Source: Massilia sp. BSC265
GTDB lineage: Bacteria; Pseudomonadota; Gammaproteobacteria; Burkholderiales; Burkholderiaceae_D
Length of the DNA: 64,000 nucleotides
Reading direction: 5' to 3'
NCBI RefSeq assembly: GCF_000740675.1
Contig: NZ_JPXI01000033.1
Location: 434,001 to 498,000, forward strand
Shown here: piece after piece, positions 57,787-64,000 of the stretch
Numbering within the stretch: the first letter of the stretch is position 1
Layout: each line of letters opens with the position of its first letter
Position numbers and translations under genes: made by a program
Notes under the pieces: model-generated
Database searches by the model: none
What the model was told of the DNA's origin: nothing
What the model saw: only the letters and a program-made list of their open reading frames with translations

Positions 57787-58599
57787 ATGGGTCCCGTCAT
57801 CCTGCTGCGGGCGCTATTCAAGCGTCCGCAGCGTCCCCTTCCTTCCGCCCTGCCGGAACTCGTTACCGAGTACCGCCTCGACAGCCTGCCGCTGGACGAC
57901 ATCGCGCGTTACCGTGCGGCCTTCGGCTTCGCGGGCGATCATGTTCCGTTGACCTGGTGGTACCTGCCTGCCCAGCGCGCGCACCTGGCCACGATGCTCG
58001 ACCCGCGCTTCCCGTTCAGGATCGCTGGACTGGTCCACATGGAGAATGCGCTCGGGGAACACGGCAAGGCCGTACCCGGCCAGGCCTTGTTACTGCGCAC
58101 CGTGCTGCGCATGCTGCCGCCTTCGTCCAGCGGCGCGCTGCGCTGCGTACTGGAGACCACGGGCAGCACGGAGGCCGGGCCGGTATTCGGCTGTTCCAGC
58201 ACCTACCTCATCCGGCGCGGCGAACGCGGCGGCGCGAAGCAGCCGGATGCCGACACCGACCTGTCAGGCACCCCACTGGCGCAATGGACGCTCGATCGGG
58301 CGGCGGGCCGCCGCTATGCGCGACTGTCCGGCGACTGGAACCCGATCCACCTGACCGGCTGGAGTGCCCGCCTGATGGGCATGCGCACGCCGATCATCCA
58401 TGGCATGCACACGCTAGCGTCGTCCTGTGCCGCGCTGGAAAACGCGAGCGGCGGCCGCGCTGCCCGCATCGAATGCCGCTTCCGCGCACCGGTGGCCTTG
58501 GGCAGCTCCGCCGTGTTGCGTGCGACGTCCACGACAGGCGGATTCGTGGTGGAAGCGCATGGGAAAGCGGCGGTGACGGGCGCCTGCACGCTGGCGTGA
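57787..58599 (+). CDS. MaoC-like acyl dehydratase
   Basis: A hot-dog-fold protein of 270 residues from ATG 57787; GTG 57754 is an alternative start with GAGG further upstream. The C-terminal MaoC hydratase motif is RRYARLSGDWNPIHL followed by RTPIIHGMHTLA, with the Asp and His of the active site. The N-terminal half is a second, degenerate hot-dog. These enzymes hydrate enoyl-CoA or act on related acyl thioesters. It starts 41 nt after cphA on the same strand, but a functional link to cyanophycin is not evident. Confidence 0.85.
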   Translation: MGPVILLRALFKRPQRPLPSALPELVTEYRLDSLPLDDIARYRAAFGFAGDHVPLTWWYLPAQRAHLATMLDPRFPFRIAGLVHMENALGEHGKAVPGQALLLRTVLRMLPPSSSGALRCVLETTGSTEAGPVFGCSSTYLIRRGERGGAKQPDADTDLSGTPLAQWTLDRAAGRRYARLSGDWNPIHLTGWSARLMGMRTPIIHGMHTLASSCAALENASGGRAARIECRFRAPVALGSSAVLRATSTTGGFVVEAHGKAAVTGACTLA

Positions 58600-58618
58600 C
58601 GCCCCATGGGCAGCCGTA

Positions 58619-59338
58619 TCAGGGTTTGCGCGCCGGCTCGACCGCGACCTTGATCGACTTGTAGAACACGGTGCTCTTTGCCTCGAAACCGGAGTCGATC
58701 CCGAAGAAGACCCAGATTTCACCGCTGGCATTGCTGGTGACCGCCAGCGGCGCCGTACTCTTGAGCACCTTGGTCTGCCACACCTGCGGACCACAGTTCT
58801 GGACCGCGTTGGCGACGTTGCCGAGCACCTGGGACGCGGTCCCCGGTGTCGCCTGGTTGCCGCGGTCGAGGTTGACCGTGTATTCCCCGTTATTCAGGAC
58901 GGTTTTCGGTTCCGTCGGCGCCGCTCCGGCGACAACGTAGACGCTTTCGCCCGGCGCGCCGCCGACGCCGACGCAGCCGGATGACTGGTTGCTGGCAATC
59001 TCGATTTCAAAGCGCAGCAGGTACGAGGTGGATGGCGCGTAGCCGCTGAATTTCTTCTTATTGTAGATAAACAGGTCGTCGCTGCGATTCGTTCCACCCG
59101 TGTAGTACGCCTGGCCTGACAAGGGCGCCGGCAGGGCGCGCGACTCCCACACGACATCGGTCGGTGCGGTTTCCGGGTGATAGTCGGCAAAAGCGCCCTG
59201 CCAGCCATCGGCCGAGCCGGAAAAGGTGGTACTGATCTGTGGCGTTGGCGGCTCGAGCTCGAGCGTGTCGCCGCCGCACGCAGCAAGCAGGCAGGCCGAG
59301 CCGATCATGCCCAGGACGAGTTTTTTTTGAATGGTCAT
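58619..59338 (-). CDS. Predicted lipoprotein of unknown function
   Basis: A 239-residue lipoprotein from ATG 59338, preceded by CAGGAGACG. The signal peptide ends in the lipobox LLAAC with C21 as the modified residue. The mature part is beta-rich: TFSGSADGWQGAFADYH, YTGGTNRSDDLFIYNKKKFSG, a Gly-rich GCVGVGGAPGESVYVV and a final VFYKSIKVAVEPARKP. The look is that of a secreted or surface beta-sandwich; I do not recognise a family. The start region has an A8 tract (CAA AAA AAA), a possible slippage site. It is convergent with the MaoC gene and divergent from mutS. Confidence 0.8.
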   Translation of the reverse strand: MTIQKKLVLGMIGSACLLAACGGDTLELEPPTPQISTTFSGSADGWQGAFADYHPETAPTDVVWESRALPAPLSGQAYYTGGTNRSDDLFIYNKKKFSGYAPSTSYLLRFEIEIASNQSSGCVGVGGAPGESVYVVAGAAPTEPKTVLNNGEYTVNLDRGNQATPGTASQVLGNVANAVQNCGPQVWQTKVLKSTAPLAVTSNASGEIWVFFGIDSGFEAKSTVFYKSIKVAVEPARKP

Positions 59339-59587
59339 TGGCGTCTCCTGTGGTGTGAGGAAAAGGCCGAGGATAGGGGGATGCCGTGTCTGGAAGTAGG
59401 TCACATTTGTCCAAGAATTGTAGTCAGTCGGCAAAGGATCGATACAATCCGGCATCGTTTCCGACGCAAGCGCAAACAAAGCAACATTCGGCCGGCCGAT
59501 TGTCCGTTTTGCAGCGCCGGCTGAGCCGATCGCGGTAAAATGGCAAGCCCAGGCCAGCATCCGCCTTGCCGTACCGATCACGAAGAA

Positions 59588-62254
59588 ATGAACGCTCCCA
59601 ACGAAATCAACGCCGCCGCCCTCAAGACGGGCGCGACGGAAAAAGTCACACCGATGATGGCGCAATATCTGCGCATTAAGGCCGATTACCCCACCATGCT
59701 GGTCTTCTACCGCATGGGCGATTTCTACGAGCTGTTCCACGACGATGCGGAAAAGGCGGCACGACTCCTCGGCATCACCCTGACCGCGCGCGGCACCTCG
59801 AACGGCCAGCCGATCAAGATGTGCGGCGTGCCCTTCCACTCGCTCGACGGCTACCTGGCCAAGCTGGTCAGGATCGGCGAATCCTGCGCGATCTGCGAGC
59901 AGATCGGCGACCCGGCCCTCTCCAAAGGCCCGGTGGAGCGCAAGGTGGTGCGGGTCGTCACGCCGGGCACCCTGACCGACAGCGACCTGCTGCCGGAAAA
60001 GGCCGAGCGCCCGCTGCTGGCCATGTGCCTCCTCTCACAGCGCAAGACCGTCACGGTCGGCCTGGCCTGGCTGTCGCTGGCCAGCGGCGTGCTGCGCCTG
60101 ATGGAATTTTCCGGCGACGGACGCGCCGCCGAGACGCGGCTGGCGCACGAACTCGAACGCATCGCGCCGGCCGAGATCCTGCGCGCAGACAGCGCCGACC
60201 TGTTCGAATCCGAGCCGGTGGCGCACACCAACCGCGTGCCGGAATGGCACTTCGACGTCCTCAAGGGCCACCAGGCGCTGCTGGAGCAGCTGGGCGTGGC
60301 CACCCTCACCGGCTTCGGCGCGGACGGCATGGGCGCCGCCTTCGGCGCGGCCGGCGCACTGCTGCGCTACGCCCAGTCGACCCAGGGACGTGGCTTGCAG
60401 CACGTGAAGAGCCTGGCCTGCGAAACAGAAAACGAATACATCGGCCTGGATGCCGCGACGCGCCGCAACCTCGAACTGACCGAAACCATCCGCGGCCAGG
60501 AAGCGCCGACGCTGTTCTCGCTGCTGGACGGCTGCCGCACCGCGATGGGTTCGCGCATGCTGCGCCACTGGCTGCACCACGCGCGCCGCAACCAGCGCGT
60601 GGCGCGCTCGCGCCACGAGGCGATCGCCGCGCTGGCGCAAGCCGAAGCCACGCACGGCCTGTCCGCCCTGCTTTCCAACGTGCCCGACATCGAACGCATT
60701 ACCACCCGCATTGCCCTGCTGTCGGCACGCCCGCGCGACCTGTCCTGCCTGCGCGACGGCCTGAAGCAGCTCCCCGCCCTGCGCGAGGGGGTAGCGCGCT
60801 GCTTCGTCCCGGGCGATACGTCCCTGCTGCGCGAGATCCACGACCTGCTGGCGCCACCCGAGGCCTGCGTCGACCTGCTGAGCCGCGCGATCATGGAAGA
60901 GCCGAGCGTGATGGTGCGCGACGGCGGGGTGTTCGCGCGCGGCTTCGACGCCGAGCTCGACGAACTGCGCGCGCTGTCCGAGAACGCCGGCCAGTTCCTG
61001 GTCGACCTGGAAGCGCGCGAGCGCGCCCGTACCGGCATCGCCAACCTGCGCGTCGAGTACAACCGCGTGCACGGCTTCTATATCGAAGTCACCAACGGCC
61101 AGGCCGACAAGGTGCCGGAAGACTACCGCCGCCGCCAGACCCTGAAGAACTGCGAGCGCTACATCACGCCGGAACTGAAAGCCTTCGAGGACAAGGCGCT
61201 GTCGGCCCAGGACCGCGCCCTGGCGCGCGAGAAGATGCTGTACGACCAGTTGCTGGGCGACCTCGCCCCCTTCATCGGCTGCCTGCAGTCGATCGCCGGC
61301 GGGCTGGCCCAGCTCGACACGCTGGTGGCCCTCACCAGCCATGCGGTACGCAACAACTGGTGCGCGCCGACACTCGTCGAGGAGCCCTGCCTGACCATCG
61401 TCGAAGGCCGCCACCCGGTGGTGGAAAACCAGATCGAACGCTTCATCGCCAACGACTGCCGCCTGTCGAACGACCGCCGCATGCTCCTGATTACCGGCCC
61501 CAACATGGGCGGTAAGTCGACCTTCATGCGCCAGGTGGCATTGATCACCCTGCTCGCCTACGTGGGCAGCTACGTGCCGGCTACCGAAGCAGTGATCGGC
61601 CCGATCGACCGCGTCTATACCCGCATCGGCGCCAGCGACGACCTGGCCAACGGGCGCTCGACCTTCATGGTCGAGATGACCGAATCGGCGGCCATCCTCA
61701 ACGGCGCCACCGAGCAGTCGCTGGTGCTGATGGACGAAGTGGGCCGTGGCACCTCGACCTTCGACGGCCTGGCGCTGGCCTGGGCGATCGCGCGCCACCT
61801 GATCGACACCAGCCGCAGCTTCACCCTGTTCGCGACCCACTATTTCGAACTGACCCAGCTGCCGGAAGCCCATCCGAGCGCGGTGAACGTGCACCTGTCG
61901 GCGGTCGAGCACAAGGACAGCATCGTGTTCCTGCACGCGGTGCAGGACGGCCCTGCGTCGCAGAGCTACGGCCTGCAGGTGGCGCAGCTGGCGGGCGTGC
62001 CGCCCGCGGTGATCCGCGCCGCGCGCAAGCACCTGGCGCGCCTCGAATCGCAGGCGCTGGACACGACGCCGCAGCTCGACCTGTTCGCCGCTCCTTCCGA
62101 AGAAGCGGCGGACGTGGCGCCGGCGCCCCATGCTGCTCCCGACGATGGCGTGAACCACGAGCTGCACAAAGCCCTGGCTGCGATCGACCCGGATGCCCTG
62201 AGCCCACGCGAAGCGCTCGAACGGCTCTACGAGCTGAAGCGACTCGTCGCCTGA
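59588..62254 (+). CDS. mutS: DNA mismatch repair protein MutS
   Basis: MutS recognises mismatches and recruits MutL. The 888-residue product from ATG 59588 ([13 protein letters not shown]) has the mismatch-binding [11 protein letters not shown] motif, connector and clamp domains, and the ATPase with Walker [31 protein letters not shown] and the [10 protein letters not shown] region. A TAAAAT at 59536-59541 may be the -10 element, so an in-frame ATG at 59540 would lie inside the promoter; 59588 is preferred. The stop overlaps the following gene by one base (TGATG). Confidence 0.96.
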   Translation: MNAPNEINAAALKTGATEKVTPMMAQYLRIKADYPTMLVFYRMGDFYELFHDDAEKAARLLGITLTARGTSNGQPIKMCGVPFHSLDGYLAKLVRIGESCAICEQIGDPALSKGPVERKVVRVVTPGTLTDSDLLPEKAERPLLAMCLLSQRKTVTVGLAWLSLASGVLRLMEFSGDGRAAETRLAHELERIAPAEILRADSADLFESEPVAHTNRVPEWHFDVLKGHQALLEQLGVATLTGFGADGMGAAFGAAGALLRYAQSTQGRGLQHVKSLACETENEYIGLDAATRRNLELTETIRGQEAPTLFSLLDGCRTAMGSRMLRHWLHHARRNQRVARSRHEAIAALAQAEATHGLSALLSNVPDIERITTRIALLSARPRDLSCLRDGLKQLPALREGVARCFVPGDTSLLREIHDLLAPPEACVDLLSRAIMEEPSVMVRDGGVFARGFDAELDELRALSENAGQFLVDLEARERARTGIANLRVEYNRVHGFYIEVTNGQADKVPEDYRRRQTLKNCERYITPELKAFEDKALSAQDRALAREKMLYDQLLGDLAPFIGCLQSIAGGLAQLDTLVALTSHAVRNNWCAPTLVEEPCLTIVEGRHPVVENQIERFIANDCRLSNDRRMLLITGPNMGGKSTFMRQVALITLLAYVGSYVPATEAVIGPIDRVYTRIGASDDLANGRSTFMVEMTESAAILNGATEQSLVLMDEVGRGTSTFDGLALAWAIARHLIDTSRSFTLFATHYFELTQLPEAHPSAVNVHLSAVEHKDSIVFLHAVQDGPASQSYGLQVAQLAGVPPAVIRAARKHLARLESQALDTTPQLDLFAAPSEEAADVAPAPHAAPDDGVNHELHKALAAIDPDALSPREALERLYELKRLVA

Positions 62255-63219
62255 TGCCGGCGCGCCGTCCCTTCATCCTGGCTGGCCTGCTCGCGGCTGC
62301 CTTGGCCGCGGCGCCGGCCATCGCCCGTGACAAGAAAAAGGAAAAGCAAACGGATGAGCACGCGCACCGCTTCGCGGTCGTGGGCCACCGCGCAGCCCAG
62401 GGTGGAGAGGAGGCGCTGAAGGAGGTGCTGCTGGATGCGAAGGACGAGGACCTTGCCTTCCTGGTGGTCAACGGCATCAAGAGCGAGCAGGAAACCTGCC
62501 GCGACAGCGTGTATCAGCAACGGCGCGCGCTGTTCGACAAGGCCAGGCGCCCCGTCATCCTTTCCCTGAGCGGAGACGACTGGACCGGCTGCCGCAATTC
62601 GGCGGGCCGCACGAATGCCATCGAACGCCTGAACCGGCTGCGCGAGCTGTTCTACGGCGAGCCGGAATCGCTCGGCAAGGACAAGCTTGCCTTGACGCGC
62701 CTGTCGAGCAGCCCGCGTTTCCGCAGCTATGCCGAGAACGCCCACTGGCAGGTCGGCAAGGTGCTGTACGCCACCATCAACCTGCCGGCGGCAAACAACC
62801 ACTACCTGCCGGCCGCGGGACGCAACAGCGAGTACGAAGACCGGACCGTGGCCAACCGCTTCTGGCTCAACCGCCTGTTCGCGATCGCCAAGCAGGACAA
62901 GGTCGATGCGGTGGTGCTGTTCGCCGAAGGGAATATGCAGCCGCTGCTACAGCCGGCCAACGGGCTGCGCGCCCTGCTGCAGCGGGCTCCTGCGATTCAG
63001 GATGGCTTTGCGGAAACGCGCCGCCAGTTGCAGCAGCGTGCGGCCAATTTCAAGGGACGGGTACTGGTGGTGGACAGCGCCGGGCTGCCCAAGGAAGCCC
63101 GCCCGGCGATCGAATGGCGCGGCAATCTGGGGCACTTGTCCGTCGGTGCGCACGCGGTGGAGGTGCGGGTGGCGGGCAAGGGAGATAAGTTGTTCAGCTT
63201 GGGCGAAGCACACCGCTAG
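62254..63219 (+). CDS. Exported hypothetical protein coupled to mutS
   Basis: A 321-residue protein with a clear signal peptide (cleavage near residue 24 after AIA), then a lysine-rich start (RDKKKEKQTDEHAHRF). The body looks like a metallophosphatase-type alpha/beta fold: FAVVGHRAAQGGEE, DLAFLVVNGIKSE, RRPVILSLSGDDWTGC, ATINLPAANNHYLPAAGRN, DAVVLFAEGNMQPL and GRVLVVDSAGLPKEARP. Typical metal ligands are not obvious. Its ATG shares one base with the mutS stop, so translation is coupled, although MutS is cytoplasmic and this protein is exported. No function is assigned. Confidence 0.82.
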   Translation: MPARRPFILAGLLAAALAAAPAIARDKKKEKQTDEHAHRFAVVGHRAAQGGEEALKEVLLDAKDEDLAFLVVNGIKSEQETCRDSVYQQRRALFDKARRPVILSLSGDDWTGCRNSAGRTNAIERLNRLRELFYGEPESLGKDKLALTRLSSSPRFRSYAENAHWQVGKVLYATINLPAANNHYLPAAGRNSEYEDRTVANRFWLNRLFAIAKQDKVDAVVLFAEGNMQPLLQPANGLRALLQRAPAIQDGFAETRRQLQQRAANFKGRVLVVDSAGLPKEARPAIEWRGNLGHLSVGAHAVEVRVAGKGDKLFSLGEAHR

Positions 63220-63230
63220 CGGCTGCGCCC

Positions 63231-63257
63231 GTAAGGTGGTCGGCTCAGCCGACCGCC
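63231..63257. repeat. Single palindromic unit related to the intergenic repeat family
   Basis: GGTCGGCT (63238-63245) pairs with AGCCGACC (63247-63254). The left flank GTAAGGTGG and the overall pattern match the first unit of the copies at 20182 and 36824 (GTAGGGTGGGCGGCTCTGCC there), with compensatory changes that keep the stem. It lies between two convergent genes and may also aid termination. Confidence 0.55.
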
Positions 63258-63277
63258 CTGCATGCAATCCGCCGCGC

Positions 63278-63811
63278 TTACAGCGGCTTGCTACGGAAGT
63301 GGTCGCCCTCTTCGCTGTCTTCCATCTCTTCATGATGGTGACCATGCGCACCGTGCACGTGACCATGGGCGATCTCTTCCGGCGTCGCTTCACGCACGTC
63401 GATCACCGACAGGTCGAAACGCAGCGCCATGCCGGCCAGCGGGTGGTTGCCGTCCAGCACAACCTTGTCGTCCGCGATGTCGGTGACGGTGAAGATGGTC
63501 GGTTCGTCGTCCACGCCTTCGGCCACGCCTTCGAACTGCATGCCGACTTCGAGCGGTTCCGGGAGGCGCTTGCGGTCTTCGACCTTCACCAGCTCCGGAT
63601 CGTAGTCACCGAAGGCATCCTCGGGCTCGACCTGGATCGTCGACGAGTAGCCTGCTTCCTTGCCGTCGAGTTCTTCTTCGATCTTCGGCAGGGTGTTTTC
63701 GTAGCCGCCGTGCAGGTACACCATCGGCTGGGAGCCCTCCTCGATCAGGTTGTTCTGGGCGTCCGACAGCTTGTAGTTGACCGACACGACCGTATTCTTG
63801 GCAATCTTCAT
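63278..63811 (-). CDS. slyD: FKBP-type peptidyl-prolyl isomerase SlyD
   Basis: SlyD is a cytoplasmic prolyl isomerase, chaperone and nickel-binding protein. The 177 residues start MKIAKNTVVSVNYKLSD. They contain the FKBP half-domains flanking the insert-in-flap chaperone domain (EPEDAFGDYDPELVKVEDRK), then NHPLAGMALRFDLSV, and end with a His-rich metal-binding tail (HGHVHGAHGHHHEEMED). AAAGGATC precedes the ATG. It is divergent from the ribosomal oxygenase gene at the window end. Confidence 0.95.
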   Translation of the reverse strand: MKIAKNTVVSVNYKLSDAQNNLIEEGSQPMVYLHGGYENTLPKIEEELDGKEAGYSSTIQVEPEDAFGDYDPELVKVEDRKRLPEPLEVGMQFEGVAEGVDDEPTIFTVTDIADDKVVLDGNHPLAGMALRFDLSVIDVREATPEEIAHGHVHGAHGHHHEEMEDSEEGDHFRSKPL

Positions 63812-63902
63812 CGCAGATCCTTTCGTTATGAACCCCGGATTATACCCTCACCCGACTATGACACCTGTTTGGATGGCATGGTTGGGTGCCTCATTGGCTG
63901 GT

Positions 63903-63908
63903 TATAAT
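63903..63908 (+). promoter_or_regulatory. -10 element next to the oxygenase start codon
   Basis: A perfect TATAAT ends 5 nt before ATG 63914, so transcription would start at or next to the start codon (leaderless or nearly so). A -35-like TTGGGT at 63882-63887 is only 15 nt away, which is short. Confidence 0.45.
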
Positions 63909-63913
63909 GGCGC

Positions 63914-64000
63914 ATGAAAAAATTACAGCTTCTCGGGAATATTACTCCCGCCCAGTTCCTGCGCGATTACTGGCACAAGAAACCGCTGCTGATCCGCCAG
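63914..64000 (+). CDS. JmjC/cupin ribosomal oxygenase (RoxA/YcfD-like), N-terminal part
   Basis: The frame starts at ATG 63914 and runs off the right edge after 29 codons (MKKLQLLGNITPAQFLRDYW then HKKPLLIRQ). The FLRDYWHKKPLLIR segment is the typical start of the YcfD/RoxA family, Fe(II)/2-oxoglutarate oxygenases that hydroxylate ribosomal protein L16. The catalytic HxD region lies outside the window. A TATAAT directly upstream suggests a leaderless mRNA. It is divergent from slyD. Confidence 0.75.
   Translation, partial: MKKLQLLGNITPAQFLRDYWHKKPLLIRQ

Noticed and set aside
60035..62167. 710-codon open frame antisense to mutS
   Set aside because: MutS is unambiguous; the antisense frame has no domain.

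Overview
The window is GC-rich bacterial chromosome, about two thirds G+C by eye, densely packed with genes. Gene content and order point to a betaproteobacterium of the Oxalobacteraceae, most like the Massilia/Telluria group. This is inference from synteny: leuC-ecn-leuD-leuB-asd-fimV-truA-trpF-trpB-trpA-accD-folC-SPOR gene in one direction, a cyanophycin locus, and a LigB-type repair module. No tRNA, rRNA, CRISPR array, complete insertion sequence or prophage was seen. REGION 1 (1-14305, minus strand): biosynthetic housekeeping. It covers leucine (leuCDB), aspartate semialdehyde (asd), the polar hub protein FimV, tRNA pseudouridylation (truA), late tryptophan synthesis (trpFBA), acetyl-CoA carboxylase beta (accD), folate (folC) and the start of a SPOR protein. 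A terminator and a separate promoter split trpA from accD. REGION 2 (14472-20142): the chemotaxis genes cheZ-cheA, then on the plus strand a universal stress protein, a NarL/LuxR-type response regulator and a Crp/Fnr regulator whose 5' end carries an in-frame amber codon. REGION 3 (20182-31075): a glycine-zipper envelope protein and a ligase-associated DNA repair set (exonuclease, ATP-dependent ligase, DEXH helicase, PdeM). The repair set is split in two by a plus-strand pair, a small unknown gene and a diguanylate cyclase. A RecQ-type helicase follows. REGION 4 (31099-43507): signalling and oxidative stress. It holds a histidine kinase with a single-domain regulator, an XRE-cupin/GNAT pair behind a striking operator and leaderless promoter, ahpC and ahpF with a probable OxyR site, and a four-gene operon (hybrid kinase, CheR, CheB, REC-kinase) whose members all overlap by 4 nt. 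REGION 5 (43504-49762): a UvrA paralogue, a glycosyltransferase, a PPOX-fold protein and a hydrolase-MarR pair with its own palindromic operator. Decayed remnants of two NAD(P)-dependent oxidoreductases flank this region. REGION 6 (49794-57745): cyanophycin metabolism. A DUF1854 protein and an ABC exporter diverge from two tandem cyanophycin synthetases, the first with a degenerate Mur-ligase P-loop. REGION 7 (57787-64000): a MaoC-type dehydratase, a lipoprotein, mutS with an exported hypothetical protein, slyD and the start of a RoxA/YcfD-like ribosomal oxygenase. Three copies of a palindromic intergenic repeat (20182, 36824, 63231) suggest a dispersed REP-like family.
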